The notes: generated from the sequence alone by a model not told the origin. A stretch of 64,000 nucleotides of DNA from Neisseria elongata subsp. elongata (GCF_900113545.1 NZ_FOPS01000004.1:167534-231533); one strand, 5' to 3'; numbered from the stretch's first letter, positions 23,433-33,011 are shown. Numbers and translations: made by a program.

Positions 23433-24361
23433 CATAACGCCCTTGTGCTTTCAAACCGCCTTTTGATGCCGCTGAAGGGGTCGGTAAACTCTATCGCGCG
23501 GGCGAGGAGTTTCAGCGGGCGGGCGTAGTCGGTGCAGTCTGCGGGCTGCGGGTCGGAGTAGAGCGGGTCGTTCAGCAGCGGCATGTCGAGCGCGGCCATG
23601 TGGACGCGGAGCTGGTGTTTTTTGCCGCTGACTGGCCGGAGGCGATAGAGGCTGTGGCCGCCCCTGTTTTCCGCCAGTTCGATGATGGTATGGCTGTTCG
23701 CTTCGCCTTCGGCCTGCCGCGTGAGGTAGAACGGTTCGCCGCGTTCGAGCCGCGAACGGACGTGCAGCGGGTAGGCAAGGTCGGTGCGGGTGGGGGCGAG
23801 GGCTTCGTAGGTTTTTTCCACCGCGCGGCTTTGGAACAGGGTTTGGTAGGCGCGGCGGCTTTCGGGGCGGTGGGCAAACAGGATGACGCCCGCCGTGTCT
23901 TTGTCCAGCCTGTGCAGCGGAGTAAAGTTTTCGGGATTCAGGTGTTGCAGTTCGGGGCGCAGCCGCAGGCGGGTGAGCAGGGTTTCGCGCAGGAAGCGGC
24001 CGCCGGGGATGACGGGTAGGAAGTGCGGTTTGTCGGCCACAATCAGGTGTTCGTCGATGTGCAGGATGTGTTCTTGAAACGGCACGGGTTCTTCTTCGGC
24101 GGCGATGGCTTCGCGGTAGTAGTAAACCGTGCCGCCGGGGCGGAATGCGGCGTCGGCGGCCAGCGGCGTGCCGGCTTCGTCGAAGATGTGGCCGTCTGAA
24201 AGCCTGCCCGCCCAGATTTCGCGGCCGATGTAGGGGAAGCGGCGGCAGAGGAAGTCGAGCAGCAAAGTGCCGTGCAGTTTTTTGTCGCACGGCAGGTGGA
24301 GGTAGCTCGGTTTGATGCCGTCTATCAGCGGCAGCGGGGCGTTTTTTTTCATGGCCGCCAT
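23432..24361 (-). CDS. RluA-family RNA pseudouridine synthase
   Basis: The 309-residue protein carries the RluA catalytic motif HRLDKDTAGVILFA (about 150-163), with the nucleophilic Asp. It also has downstream family blocks VEKTYEAL and GKKHQLRVHMAAL. The first 100 residues (about SYLHLPCDKKLHGTLLDFL) look like an S4-like or TruC-like extension. It isomerises uridine in rRNA or tRNA; which site cannot be told from sequence. The start could be 24361 (MAAMKK) or 24352 (MKKNAP). Neither has a strong ribosome-binding site. It is divergent from ansA with a DUS in the shared promoter region. Confidence 0.87.
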   Translation of the reverse strand: MAAMKKNAPLPLIDGIKPSYLHLPCDKKLHGTLLLDFLCRRFPYIGREIWAGRLSDGHIFDEAGTPLAADAAFRPGGTVYYYREAIAAEEEPVPFQEHILHIDEHLIVADKPHFLPVIPGGRFLRETLLTRLRLRPELQHLNPENFTPLHRLDKDTAGVILFAHRPESRRAYQTLFQSRAVEKTYEALAPTRTDLAYPLHVRSRLERGEPFYLTRQAEGEANSHTIIELAENRGGHSLYRLRPVSGKKHQLRVHMAALDMPLLNDPLYSDPQPADCTDYARPLKLLARAIEFTDPFSGIKRRFESTRAL

Positions 24362-24443
24362 TGTAACCGAATTTCAGACGGCCTGTTTTGCTGCTACAAT
24401 CCGCGCCGTTTTTGATAACGGTTTCGGCACAGGAGCGGCAGGG

Positions 24444-25451
24444 ATGAGTCAGGAAAAACGGCGGATTTTCGTCCTCTATACGGGAGGCACCATCGGCATG
24501 GTTCAAAGCGGCCGGGGCTTGAGGCCGGATGCGGCATTGGCGGAAAAGGCCTTGCTGCCGTTTTCAGACGGCCTCTCTTTCGATTGGCACATTTGTGCTT
24601 CGCTGATTGATTCGTCCGCCGTAACGCTGGAAAACTGGCGCGAGTGGCTGGCCCTGCTGGCGGAAAAAATCCCGCAATACGACGGTGTGCTGGTGCTGCA
24701 CGGCACGGATACGCTGGCCTACACGGCCAATCTGTTCGCCCTCGCGCTGCACGGTTTGGACAAACCGCTGGTGCTGACCGGTTCGCAATGGCCGTTCGGC
24801 GCGCCGGGCAGCGACGCGCCGCGCAATCTGGCGACGGCCGCCGCCGCCCTCCGCCTCGGCCTGCCGCAGTGCGTCATCGCCTTTGACGGCAAACTGTTCC
24901 CCGCCGTCGGCAGCAGCAAGGTCAGCACGGAAACGGCCGACGGTTTTGCCAACCCGCATTTCGGCGCGTTGGCGCAATGGTCGGAAGCGGAAGGGCGGAT
25001 AAGCCTGCGGGACGGTTTGAGGCCGTCTGAAAAGCCGTCGGGCGGATTGCGCGCGGAGCGGATAAACCCCGCCGTGTCCGTGTCCTGCCACACCCTGATT
25101 CCCGGCGGTTCCGCCCGCCACATCGCCGCCGCCTTGCGCCAGGGCGGGGAGGATGCCGCGATACTGCAAAGCTACGGCCACGGTAACGCCCCTTCGGACG
25201 ACGGTTTTATCGATGCCGTCCGCAGCTTCACCTCGCGCGGCGGCCTGCTTCTCAACATCAGCCAGGTGCCGCAGGGGTGCGCGGCGGCGGTTTACGCCCA
25301 AGGCGACGCGCTGCGGCAGGCGGGTGTGGTCGGCGGCGGCAAATGCAACCTCGAAACGGCAAGCGTGCTGCTGACGCTGGCGGCAGGCAACGCCTGGACG
25401 GCAGACCGGCTGCGCGCCGAACTGGCCGCGCTGGGTTTGACGGATGCCTGA
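24444..25451 (+). CDS. ansA: L-asparaginase, type I (cytoplasmic)
   Basis: AnsA hydrolyses L-asparagine to aspartate and ammonia. I start at ATG 24444 because AGGAG lies 8 bases upstream; the longer reading from 24312 overlaps the divergent gene. The 335-residue protein has no signal peptide. It has the two asparaginase threonine motifs: YTGGTIGMVQSG (about 10-21) and LHGTDTLAYTANLF (about 88-101). Two DUS copies are translated in variable loops as FSDGLSF and RPSEKPSG. It ends at a DUS hairpin (25458-25493). Confidence 0.93.
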   Translation: MSQEKRRIFVLYTGGTIGMVQSGRGLRPDAALAEKALLPFSDGLSFDWHICASLIDSSAVTLENWREWLALLAEKIPQYDGVLVLHGTDTLAYTANLFALALHGLDKPLVLTGSQWPFGAPGSDAPRNLATAAAALRLGLPQCVIAFDGKLFPAVGSSKVSTETADGFANPHFGALAQWSEAEGRISLRDGLRPSEKPSGGLRAERINPAVSVSCHTLIPGGSARHIAAALRQGGEDAAILQSYGHGNAPSDDGFIDAVRSFTSRGGLLLNISQVPQGCAAAVYAQGDALRQAGVVGGGKCNLETASVLLTLAAGNAWTADRLRAELAALGLTDA

Positions 25452-25457
25452 AACGTT

Positions 25458-25493
25458 TTCAGACGGCCTCTTCATGGTTTGAGGCCGTCTGAA
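25458..25493. terminator. DUS hairpin between converging ansA and a small membrane gene
   Basis: TTCAGACGGCCT (25458-25469) and AGGCCGTCTGAA (25482-25493), followed by A-rich sequence. Likely bidirectional. Confidence 0.78.
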
Positions 25494-25507
25494 AAAATAT
25501 CGGGACT

Positions 25508-25795
25508 TTAATGTTTCCAGGGCAGCCACATCTTGGCCAGCGCGTACATCAACAGTCCGCCGAAACCCAAAACGGCAAACACAATCCCTTTTTTACGCGC
25601 GTTCGGGCACAGCCAGTAAACGGCGAGGCTGAAGCTGAAAAACATCGCCGCAACCGCCCACACCAATTGCCGGTCTTTAAAGCGGTTGAGGGTATAGCTT
25701 TCGTTCATCACCACATACATCTGCCACAAAGCCGCGCCGCACATCGAAAAAACGCCCGCAGGCAGGAAAAACAGTCCGAGCAGTTCCTTATTCAT
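25508..25795 (-). CDS. Small membrane protein of unknown function
   Basis: This 95-residue protein has three hydrophobic helices (about 6-29, 45-62, 69-88) separated by short charged loops (RFKDRQ; CPNARKKG). The N-terminus is cytoplasmic or translocated; topology cannot be fixed by eye. No family is recognised. It is a lone gene between ansA and the symporter, with a DUS just upstream of its start. Confidence 0.7.
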   Translation of the reverse strand: MNKELLGLFFLPAGVFSMCGAALWQMYVVMNESYTLNRFKDRQLVWAVAAMFFSFSLAVYWLCPNARKKGIVFAVLGFGGLLMYALAKMWLPWKH

Positions 25796-25932
25796 CTGGA
25801 TAGGCCGTCTGAAAAAACAAAAGCGCGATTATAGCCGAAAGCACCCGCCGCCAACTTTCAGCCGGCCTTTTCTTTACACATGAATTAACGTATCCTTGCG
25901 TGCTTTCGCACACAGACACTTCCTCAACAAAT

Positions 25933-26904
25933 ATGAACGCACTTAAAACCATCAGCGATTTTTTCGGTAAAACCTTCGCCCTGTGGGCGGCACTGACCGC
26001 CGTGGCGGCCTATTCCCTGCCCGAAGCCTTTGTTTGGCTCAAGCCTTATATCACCTGGCTTCTGGGCGTGATTATGTTCGGCATGGGGCTGACGCTCAGC
26101 CCGTCGGACTTCAAAATTTTGGGGCAGCATCCGAAATCCGTGCTGGCGGGCGTGGTGGCGCAGTTCGTCATTATGCCGCTGACGGCTTATGTTTTGGCCG
26201 TTACGCTGCAACTGCCGCCCGCGATTGCGGCCGGCGTGATTTTGGTCGGCGCATGCCCGGGCGGGACGGCTTCGAACGTGATGACCTTCCTCGCGCGGGG
26301 CAACGTCGCATTGTCGGTGGCGGTAACGTCGGTTTCCACACTGCTCGCGCCGGTGCTGACCCCCGCCATTTTTTATCTGCTGGCGCATCAGTGGCTGGAC
26401 ATTTCCGCTTCCGCCATGCTGATGGATATTTTGAAAATCGTCATGCTGCCGATTGTGCTGGGCGTACTGTGCAACCTTTTCCTGCACCGGCAAACCAAGG
26501 CGGTGGAAGGCGTATTGCCGCTGGTGTCCGTCGTGTCGATTGCCCTGATTATCGGCGCGGTGGTGGCTTTGAACCGCACCAAAATCGCCGAGGCGGGCGG
26601 GCTGATTTTCGGTGTGGTGATGCTGCACAACTGCATCGGCTACCTGCTGGGCTTTTTCGCCGCCAAGTTCATCAAACTGCCTTACGACGCGCAAAAAACG
26701 CTGGCCATCGAAGTCGGGATGCAGAATTCCGGCCTGGCCGCCGGTTTGGCGATGAAATATTTCGATCCGATTGCCGCCGTGCCGGGCGCGATATTCAGCG
26801 TGTGGCACAATATTTCCGGTTCGCTGCTGGCTTCCTATTGGGCGGCAAAGGCCGCCAAGGAGGAACGGCACGAGCAGGAGGGGCAGGATAAACAGGCCGT
26901 CTGA
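25933..26904 (+). CDS. Bile acid:sodium symporter family transporter (ASBT-like)
   Basis: The 323-residue protein closely follows the structurally characterised meningococcal ASBT homologue: ten hydrophobic helices, [15 protein letters not shown] near residue 40, and [25 protein letters not shown] near 110. The sodium-site and crossover helix [15 protein letters not shown] lies near 265, and [16 protein letters not shown] near the C-terminus. It is an inner-membrane sodium-coupled importer. The natural bacterial substrate is not settled (pantoate and related acids have been proposed for the family). I start at 25933 ([15 protein letters not shown]), which aligns with that homologue. Confidence 0.9.
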   Translation: MNALKTISDFFGKTFALWAALTAVAAYSLPEAFVWLKPYITWLLGVIMFGMGLTLSPSDFKILGQHPKSVLAGVVAQFVIMPLTAYVLAVTLQLPPAIAAGVILVGACPGGTASNVMTFLARGNVALSVAVTSVSTLLAPVLTPAIFYLLAHQWLDISASAMLMDILKIVMLPIVLGVLCNLFLHRQTKAVEGVLPLVSVVSIALIIGAVVALNRTKIAEAGGLIFGVVMLHNCIGYLLGFFAAKFIKLPYDAQKTLAIEVGMQNSGLAAGLAMKYFDPIAAVPGAIFSVWHNISGSLLASYWAAKAAKEERHEQEGQDKQAV

Positions 26905-26939
26905 AAAAGTATTTCCATACCGACAGGGAGCATAGGACA

Positions 26940-27752
26940 ATGAGCGGAAAAAGCCCTTTTATTTCCGAGAAAATCAGTGAGCTGCGGCAGAAAATCGCCC
27001 GCCCCTGCACGGCGTTTGAAACAGGCGGTTTCCGACCGGCGGGAGATGAGCGAGAAAACTGGATAGGCCGTGTGTTTTTGTGCAAACCGGAAGAAGCGCG
27101 GCCGGTTGTTGATAGTGAGGGCAGGCCGCTTTATCCGCTGGCGCAGTTTTACCTGCCCGATTTGCCCTATGTGCCCGAACAACTGAGCCATATTACCTGG
27201 CTGACCGTGTTTATCGGCGAAGAAATCCCCAAATTGGAAGAATTCGAATTAAAACGCGGGGACATGGTGTTCTTGGAACATATCGGACGGCACGGCAAGG
27301 GCTGGCTGATTCGGGAATACACCGCCGATGACGAACTCGTCCGTTATGAATATCCCGCCGATCCGAACGGTTCGCCAAAGCCCTTTCCGCTCAAACCTGT
27401 CTTCCTTGAACGGGATTTCCCCATCTGGGACGGCGGAGGCTTGGATGGACATTTGGAAGATGAAATCTGCGACTTTGAAGACGATGACGACGAAGCAAAC
27501 TGCTTGAGCTATTACGACGACATCGGCACCGAACACGACTACCGCCATAAGTTCGGCGGTTATCCGTCTTTCTGCCAGTCGGGCATTTGCGAAAATGCCA
27601 AAGGCCGCCTGCTGATGCATGATCATTTTGAATTTATGTTTCAGATTTCCAGCGACAGCAAGGCTTGTTTCAACGTTATCGACAGCGGCAGCCTGATGTT
27701 TTCCCGCAATCCCGAAAACGGCGAATGGTCGCTGTATTACGATTTTTATTGA
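26940..27752 (+). CDS. DUF1963 (YwqG-like) protein
   Basis: This 270-residue cytoplasmic protein is acidic. The first 130 residues are mixed alpha/beta. The C-terminal half carries the YwqG-type block GGYPSFCQSG, followed by HFEFMFQISSDSKACFNVIDSGSLMFS. This shows the DUF1963 pattern of a glycine/proline turn and a beta-rich C-terminus. Many DUF1963 genes sit in polymorphic-toxin immunity clusters; no toxin is next to this one. It follows the symporter by 35 bp and may share its transcript. Function unknown. Confidence 0.8.
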   Translation: MSGKSPFISEKISELRQKIARPCTAFETGGFRPAGDERENWIGRVFLCKPEEARPVVDSEGRPLYPLAQFYLPDLPYVPEQLSHITWLTVFIGEEIPKLEEFELKRGDMVFLEHIGRHGKGWLIREYTADDELVRYEYPADPNGSPKPFPLKPVFLERDFPIWDGGGLDGHLEDEICDFEDDDDEANCLSYYDDIGTEHDYRHKFGGYPSFCQSGICENAKGRLLMHDHFEFMFQISSDSKACFNVIDSGSLMFSRNPENGEWSLYYDFY

Positions 27753-27786
27753 GGCCGTCTGAAAACCGCCCGACAAAGGAAACCCC

Positions 27787-28518
27787 ATGAACCCCCTGAT
27801 TACCGATTCCGCCTTATCCGACAGCCGCAAGCCGGTGATTGTCGCGCTGGATTTTGCCGATGAGGCATCGACCATTCAATTCGTCCGCCGTCTTGACCCC
27901 TCCCTGTGCCGTCTGAAAATCGGCAAAGAGCTGTTTACCGCCACAGGCCGCAGGCTGGTGGAAAATTTAATCCATCAGGGCTACCAACTTTTCCTCGACC
28001 TGAAATACCACGACATCCCCAACACTGTGGCCAAGGCCTGCAAAGCCGCTGCGGAAATGGGCGTTTGGATGGTGGATATGCATGCGTCGGGCGGCCGCCG
28101 CATGATGGAGGCTGCTGCGGAAGCGGTGGCAAACTGTCCGGACAAGCCGCTTTTAATCGGCGTTACCGTGCTGACCAGCATGGAGCAGGCCGACTTGGCC
28201 GAAACGGGCGTGGATGTGCCGATTGAGGAGCAAGTGTTGCGGCTGGCGCGGCTGGCACAGGATTCGGGCTTGGACGGCGTGGTCTGCTCCGCGCACGAAG
28301 CCGCCCCCTTGCGCGGCGCGCTCGGCTCCGATTTTGTCTTGGTAACGCCCGGCATCCGCTTGGATACCGCAGGCAACAGCGACGACCAACGCCGCATCAT
28401 GACGCCCGCCGAAGCCTTGGCGGCAGGTTCGACTTATTTGGTGATGGGCCGCCCTGTAACCCAAGCCGCCGATCCGCTAGCCGTATTGCGCGAAGTGAAC
28501 CGCGTGGCGAATGCTTAA
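27787..28518 (+). CDS. pyrF: Orotidine 5'-phosphate decarboxylase
   Basis: PyrF makes UMP from OMP in the last step of pyrimidine synthesis. The 243-residue protein has the catalytic Asp-Lys-Asp array in [16 protein letters not shown] (about 69-84), with K73 the key lysine. The phosphate-binding VTPGIRL and the C-terminal [14 protein letters not shown] follow. AAAGGAAA lies upstream of the ATG. One DUS precedes it. Downstream is an AT-rich segment with the DUF2185 gene. Confidence 0.96.
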   Translation: MNPLITDSALSDSRKPVIVALDFADEASTIQFVRRLDPSLCRLKIGKELFTATGRRLVENLIHQGYQLFLDLKYHDIPNTVAKACKAAAEMGVWMVDMHASGGRRMMEAAAEAVANCPDKPLLIGVTVLTSMEQADLAETGVDVPIEEQVLRLARLAQDSGLDGVVCSAHEAAPLRGALGSDFVLVTPGIRLDTAGNSDDQRRIMTPAEALAAGSTYLVMGRPVTQAADPLAVLREVNRVANA

Positions 28519-28614
28519 ACATTAACAATTTTGATGCCGTTCAAAGAAAACTGCCTTACTTTGATACGATAGATAAATAGCCAAAAAATTTTAGTTTAGA
28601 AAGGAAGTTATTCG

Positions 28615-29007
28615 ATGTCTCAACGTGGTTCAGATGTGAGCAATATTTTTGATTATGATGCATTTCCGGAAGATGATTTGCTTGTAAAGGATACCCCTGT
28701 TGGATGGTATGCGATTGTGTCGCATAAAATTGTCGAAGAGGGGCTTCCTATTAAATTTATGTATCGGGAACATCAAGGGGATTTACCATTTGATAGCGGA
28801 TGGCGAGTATTTTCTGGAACAGAAGATGATGAATACTCGAATAACCCTGAGAATTTTACCTTTCATAGTTTGACACGGCTCACTCATTATCAAGCAGATG
28901 TTGGGGAGCTGTTTTGGGCGGATATAGGTAGCGTTTTTGAAAAAAAAGAAGGAGAGGATTGCTTTTCACCTGTTACCGATTGGTCTCCTTTAGATTTTGA
29001 AGAATAA
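28615..29007 (+). CDS. DUF2185 (Imm33-like) putative immunity protein
   Basis: The 130-residue acidic protein matches DUF2185. It has GWYAIVSHKIVEEGLPIKFMYRE followed by the family core DSGWRVFSGTEDDEY. A later block, HYQADVGELFWADIGSVFEK, completes the pattern. DUF2185 is counted among predicted immunity proteins of bacterial polymorphic toxins (Imm33). The gene and its flanks (about 28519-29113) are clearly AT-richer than neighbours, use TTT/ATT/GAT codons freely and lack a DUS. This suggests transfer from outside. No toxin gene is adjacent, so it may be an orphan immunity gene. AAGGAAG at 28601 supports the start. Confidence 0.82.
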   Translation: MSQRGSDVSNIFDYDAFPEDDLLVKDTPVGWYAIVSHKIVEEGLPIKFMYREHQGDLPFDSGWRVFSGTEDDEYSNNPENFTFHSLTRLTHYQADVGELFWADIGSVFEKKEGEDCFSPVTDWSPLDFEE

Positions 29008-29015
29008 TAAAAAAT

Positions 29016-29042
29016 CAGATTTATTTTTAAGCAGTAAATCTG
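29016..29042 (+). terminator. Weak non-DUS hairpin after the DUF2185 gene
   Basis: CAGATTTA (29016-29023) pairs with TAAATCTG (29035-29042) across an 11-base loop. It lacks a clear T-run, so it may be a weak terminator. It differs from the DUS terminators used elsewhere. Confidence 0.4.
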
Positions 29043-29113
29043 CTAGGTGAGTGCTTTGAGAATACATTGAAGTTTTCACACACAAAAAATAACTTAATTT
29101 TGGAGTGCGCAAA

Positions 29114-30067
29114 ATGCCCACCAAGTTCCAACAAGAAACCCTTAAGCCCCGTTTCGTGCAAGCCAAAGTCCTGGTTGTCGGCGACGTGATGCTCGACCGC
29201 TATTGGTTCGGCGACGTATCGCGCATCTCGCCCGAAGCCCCCGTCCCCGTGGCCAAAATCGAAAAAACCGAACACCGCGCGGGCGGAGCGGCCAATGTGG
29301 CGCGCAACGTGGCCGCACTGGGCGGGCAGGCCGTATTGCTGTCCGTCATCGGAGACGACGAAGCGGGCGACTGCCTGAATGAACTGATGGCGGAGCATGG
29401 GGTTGAAACAGTGTTGATACGCGACCAAAACATCGCTACCACCGTCAAACTGCGCGTCGTGGCACGCAACCAGCAGCTGATCAGGCTGGATTTTGAAGAC
29501 GCGCCGACACACGAAGTATTGAACGGAGTGAAAAACCGCTTCCGCGAACTGTTGGCCGAATGCGACGTCGTCATCCTGTCGGATTACGGCAAAGGCGGGC
29601 TGACCCATGTGGTTTCCTTTATCGAATGGGCGCGGCAGGCGGGAAAACCGGTCTTAATCGACCCGAAAGGGGACGACTACGCCAAATATACCGGCGCAAC
29701 CCTGCTTACCCCCAACCGTGCCGAACTGCGCCAAGTTACCGGCAGCTGGAAAAACGAAGCCGATTTGCAGGAAAAAGCCCGCGCGTTGCGGCGCAATTTG
29801 GATTTGCAGGCACTGCTCCTGACGCGCAGCGAAGAAGGCATGACCTTGTTCCGCGACGGCGAACCGCACCACCAGCCGACACAGGCGCGGGAAGTGTTCG
29901 ATGTTTCCGGCGCGGGCGATACCGTGATTGCCGGCATGGGGTTGGCAATGGCGGCAGGATTGGATTTTCCCGAAGCCATGCAGCTGGCAAACGCCGCCGC
30001 CGGCGTGGTGGTGGGCAAACTCGGTACGGCCGTGTGTTCGTTTGACGAATTGGCGCAATCATTGTAA
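29114..30067 (+). CDS. hldA: D-glycero-beta-D-manno-heptose-7-phosphate kinase
   Basis: HldA (RfaE domain 1) phosphorylates heptose 7-phosphate for ADP-heptose synthesis, the inner-core sugar of LOS. The 317-residue single-domain PfkB kinase has the first signature GGAANVARNVAALGG (about 56-70) and the second DVSGAGDTVIAGMGLAMA (about 261-278) with the catalytic Asp. The nucleotidyltransferase half (HldC/RfaE2) is not fused, as is normal for Neisseria. I use ATG 29114, with TTTTGGAG 8 bases upstream, rather than GTG 29105 inside that site. It directly follows the AT-rich DUF2185 segment. Confidence 0.93.
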   Translation: MPTKFQQETLKPRFVQAKVLVVGDVMLDRYWFGDVSRISPEAPVPVAKIEKTEHRAGGAANVARNVAALGGQAVLLSVIGDDEAGDCLNELMAEHGVETVLIRDQNIATTVKLRVVARNQQLIRLDFEDAPTHEVLNGVKNRFRELLAECDVVILSDYGKGGLTHVVSFIEWARQAGKPVLIDPKGDDYAKYTGATLLTPNRAELRQVTGSWKNEADLQEKARALRRNLDLQALLLTRSEEGMTLFRDGEPHHQPTQAREVFDVSGAGDTVIAGMGLAMAAGLDFPEAMQLANAAAGVVVGKLGTAVCSFDELAQSL

Positions 30068-30194
30068 AGTAACGTAATAATCAAGTATTTTTTTGTTGCA
30101 TCATTGCGGCTACCTGCCCGAAGTATCGGCCGGCGGCAAAAAAGATGCTGCAGTTGCGGACACATTAACAAATATTTTAAGGGAATACAGTCAA

Positions 30195-30599
30195 ATGCCA
30201 GTAAGCATGACCCGCTTGGAATTCAATTGGGACGACAGTCAAAGCCGTAAAAAACTCGACATGACTGCCGTGCAGGCTGTGGCCGCCGTATGGTTGGCGG
30301 ACAAAAATGCCAGCCGTCACGCCGTGATGGACCTCGAAACTGTAGTAGATGAGCCTTTTTCTTTCGCTTTCAACGGCTTGGATGCGGCAACGGTCATCGG
30401 CTTGTTTGACGAAATCGCGCGGCAATTTCCGTTTATACGCTTTTATGTGCGCGGTATCGGCGAAGATTTCAGCAATATGTGGCTGCGCGAATACTACAAC
30501 GGCGTAACTGTGTTTGCCGCCGGGCCGTTCGAGCATAAAGTGTCGGAAAATATAAACAATAAAGGCAAAAGCTGGTTTAGCCGATGGTTGGGGAAATAG
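30195..30599 (+). CDS. Conserved neisserial protein of unknown function
   Basis: I start at 30195 (MPVSMTRLEFNWDDSQS), with AAGGGAA about 10 bases upstream; the frame is open further upstream without protein-like sequence. The 134-residue product is soluble. It has a central alpha/beta segment (FSFAFNGLDAATVIGLFDEIARQFPFIRFYVRG) and a basic C-terminus (KGKSWFSRWLGK). I recognise no family. It follows hldA by 127 bp on the same strand. Confidence 0.72.
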   Translation: MPVSMTRLEFNWDDSQSRKKLDMTAVQAVAAVWLADKNASRHAVMDLETVVDEPFSFAFNGLDAATVIGLFDEIARQFPFIRFYVRGIGEDFSNMWLREYYNGVTVFAAGPFEHKVSENINNKGKSWFSRWLGK

Positions 30600-30683
30600 T
30601 GCCTGGCTAAGGCGCGTTTCGGAAATGTTTCAGACGGCCCGGGCATCGCTTTGCCGCCTGTTGTGTACAACACCCGCCTCCGA

Positions 30684-30712
30684 TTGAGATTGCCGCCGTC
30701 AGGCGGTACAAT
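30684..30712 (+). promoter_or_regulatory. Sigma-70-like promoter of the ptsN-hprK-rapZ operon
   Basis: TTGAGA (30684-30689) and TACAAT (30707-30712) are spaced by 17 bases, 32 bp before the ptsN ATG. The spacer and flank include a GCCGCC/GGCGGC inverted repeat that ends in GTTTTATTTTTG. The same DNA could therefore form a terminator or attenuator hairpin over the promoter. Confidence 0.65.
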
Positions 30713-30743
30713 CGGCGGCGTTTTATTTTTGTAAAGAAATATT

Positions 30744-31193
30744 ATGAGTCTGATTGGTGAAATTTTACCGTCTTCACACATCCTGCTGGATTTGGAAGTC
30801 AGCAGTAAAAAACGCCTGTTCGAGCAAGCCGGACTGTTGTTGGAAAACGAAGCGGGTGTTGCCCGTTCCGAAGTCTTCGACTGCCTGTTTGCCCGCGAAA
30901 AACTCGGTTCCACCGGCTTGGGGCACGGTGTGGCCGTACCGCACGGCCGATTGGCTTCATTGAAAAAGGCGGTCGGTGTCTTTATCCGCAGCAAAGAGCC
31001 GATTCCTTTTGATGCGCCCGACGGCAAACCCGTTTCACTGGTTATGGTATTGCTGGTTCCCGAAAATGCCGCAGGCACGCATTTGGAAGTCTTATCCAAA
31101 CTCGCAGGAAAATTTTCAGACAAAGGCGTGCGCGAACAGCTGATGCAGGCTGCCGATGCTGCCGGAATCCTACGGATTCTGACGGAGGAATAA
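30744..31193 (+). CDS. ptsN: Nitrogen-type PTS regulatory protein EIIA-Ntr
   Basis: PtsN is the terminal phosphoacceptor of the regulatory PTS. The 149-residue EIIA-2 domain protein carries the phosphorylation site H67 in [12 protein letters not shown]. It has the [13 protein letters not shown] start typical of the family and ends LRILTEE. In proteobacteria lacking full sugar PTS, the protein links PEP/nitrogen state to regulators and potassium transport. It is the first gene of an operon: its TAA shares a base with the hprK ATG, and hprK overlaps rapZ. rpoN and hpf, usual upstream neighbours, are missing here. Confidence 0.95.
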   Translation: MSLIGEILPSSHILLDLEVSSKKRLFEQAGLLLENEAGVARSEVFDCLFAREKLGSTGLGHGVAVPHGRLASLKKAVGVFIRSKEPIPFDAPDGKPVSLVMVLLVPENAAGTHLEVLSKLAGKFSDKGVREQLMQAADAAGILRILTEE

Positions 31194-32155
31194 TGCCGAG
31201 CATCTCCGTACGCAGCCTCTATCAGGACAATCAGCACAAACTCCAATTGGCTTGGGCGGCAGGCGCGGCGGGTGCCGACAACCGTATCGGAGTAGAGGCC
31301 GACAAGCCGGTTTTGGCTTTGGTCGGCCATTTGAATTTTATCCACCCCAATCAGGTTCAGGTTTTGGGTGTGGCCGAAGTCGATTATCTCAGCCGTATGG
31401 AAAGCGGCGATTTGGCCTACAGTTTCGACCAGCTTTTCGAGTTGCCGATGTCGCTGGCCATCGTGGCAAACGACTTGCCCGTGCCGAAGAGTTTGCGCGA
31501 CTATTGCCATACCCACAGCGTCCCGCTGCTGACTTCCAAGCTGGAAAGCCCGTATCTGATGGATGTGCTGCGGATTTATCTGCAACGCACTTTGGCGGTT
31601 TCTACGGTTAAGCACGGCGTATTCCTCGATGTATTCGAAATCGGCGTCCTTTTGACTGGGCAGTCGGGCTTGGGTAAAAGCGAATTGGCTTTGGAGCTGA
31701 TTTCGCGCGGGCACAGCCTGGTGGCCGATGATGCGGTGGAACTGCACCGCACCGCGCCGGAACTTTTGGAAGGCCGTTGTCCGCCGATGCTGCGCGACTT
31801 TCTCGAAGTGCGCGGCTTGGGCATCCTCAATATCCGCCATATTTTCGGTGAAACGTCCATCCGTCCGAAGAAATCCCTCAACCTCATCATCAATCTGGTG
31901 GCGGCTGACGACGATTACATGAAACAAATCGACCGTTTGAGCATCCGCAGCGAAACCGAATCCATCCTAAACGTCAATGTCCGCTCCGTTACCCTCCCCG
32001 TGGCTGCAGGCCGCAACTTGGCGGTTCTGGTGGAAGTGGCGGTACGGAACTATATCCTCCAGCTGCGCGGAAAAGACAGCATGAAGGAATTTTTAGAACG
32101 GCATCAAAGTATTATGAAAGAGCAAGAGGTCAGGCATGAAAATCATCCTGATTAG
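31193..32155 (+). CDS. hprK: HPr(Ser) kinase/phosphorylase
   Basis: HprK phosphorylates or dephosphorylates a serine of HPr. The 320-residue protein has an N-terminal HprK_N domain (about 1-130). The C-terminal kinase domain carries Walker [17 protein letters not shown] (about 153-168), the metal-binding DDAVEL and the family signature [15 protein letters not shown] (about 203-217). K-rich KSLNLIINL follows. It overlaps ptsN by one base and rapZ by 20 bases, so expression is coupled. HPr and EI genes are outside the window. In Neisseria HprK is implicated in regulation rather than sugar uptake. Confidence 0.95.
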   Translation: MPSISVRSLYQDNQHKLQLAWAAGAAGADNRIGVEADKPVLALVGHLNFIHPNQVQVLGVAEVDYLSRMESGDLAYSFDQLFELPMSLAIVANDLPVPKSLRDYCHTHSVPLLTSKLESPYLMDVLRIYLQRTLAVSTVKHGVFLDVFEIGVLLTGQSGLGKSELALELISRGHSLVADDAVELHRTAPELLEGRCPPMLRDFLEVRGLGILNIRHIFGETSIRPKKSLNLIINLVAADDDYMKQIDRLSIRSETESILNVNVRSVTLPVAAGRNLAVLVEVAVRNYILQLRGKDSMKEFLERHQSIMKEQEVRHENHPD

Positions 32156-32984
32156 CGGCCTGTCCGGTTCGGGCAAGTCGGTGGCACTGCGCCTGTTGGA
32201 AGATGTCGGCTACTACTGCATCGACAATATGCCTATGGAAATGATGCCCGATTTGGTGCGGCATCACATTTTGCGGGCAGACGTCGAGCACTTGGCCGTC
32301 AGCGTGGACATCCGTTCCCGCCCGAGCATCAGCGAAATCGACAAGCAGCTTGCCTATCTGCGCCGGCAGGGGCACAGTGTGGAACTGCTGTTTTTGGAGT
32401 CGGACGAAGCCGTATTGATGCGCCGGTTTTCCGAAACCCGCCGCAGCCATCCGCTGGCCGGACTGACGCAATCCCTGCAGGAGAGCCTGCGGCAAGAGCG
32501 GGAGATGTTGGTACCGCTGCGCGAAAAGGCATACTGCATCGACAGTTCGTCGATGAATTCCCAGCAGCTTCGTTATGCCGTGCAGCAATGGCTGAAGGTA
32601 GAGCGCGAAGGCCTGTTGGTGGTGTTTGAGTCTTTCGGCTTTAAATACGGCGTGCCGACCGACATCGATTTCCTGTTTGATATGCGCAGCCTGCCCAATC
32701 CTTATTACGACACCGCCCTGCGGCCGTTCAACGGTACGGAAGAGCCTATTCGGCAGTATCTCGACGGCCAGCCTCTGGTGCAGGAAATGGTGGGCGACAT
32801 CAAACGCTTTATCGGCCGCTGGCTGCCGCGGATGCAGGAAGAAAGCCGCAGCTACGTTACCGTCGGCATCGGCTGCACTGGCGGCCAGCACCGCTCCGTT
32901 TATGTTTGCGAACGGCTGGCGGAACATTTCAGGCCGGATTATCAGGTGCTGGTACGGCACCGCCAGCTCAACCTAGGTGCGTAA
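32136..32984 (+). CDS. rapZ: RNase adapter / nucleotide-binding protein RapZ
   Basis: RapZ binds the small RNA that controls GlmS in enterobacteria and guides RNase E. Outside enterics the family is annotated by its ATP-binding fold. The 282-residue protein has Walker [19 protein letters not shown] (residues 7-24), the YYCIDNMP block, and RSMPNPYYD-like [16 protein letters not shown] near 190. The C-terminal signature is [19 protein letters not shown]. The start lies inside the hprK 3' end. Whether a GlmZ-like RNA exists in Neisseria cannot be told from this window. Confidence 0.94.
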   Translation: MKIILISGLSGSGKSVALRLLEDVGYYCIDNMPMEMMPDLVRHHILRADVEHLAVSVDIRSRPSISEIDKQLAYLRRQGHSVELLFLESDEAVLMRRFSETRRSHPLAGLTQSLQESLRQEREMLVPLREKAYCIDSSSMNSQQLRYAVQQWLKVEREGLLVVFESFGFKYGVPTDIDFLFDMRSLPNPYYDTALRPFNGTEEPIRQYLDGQPLVQEMVGDIKRFIGRWLPRMQEESRSYVTVGIGCTGGQHRSVYVCERLAEHFRPDYQVLVRHRQLNLGA

Positions 32985-33011
32985 CCGGCGTAGCGGATAA
33001 TTAGACCGCAG

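Noticed and set aside
29105..29113. GTG 29105 as hldA start
   Set aside because: It lies inside the TTTTGGAG ribosome-binding site that serves ATG 29114.
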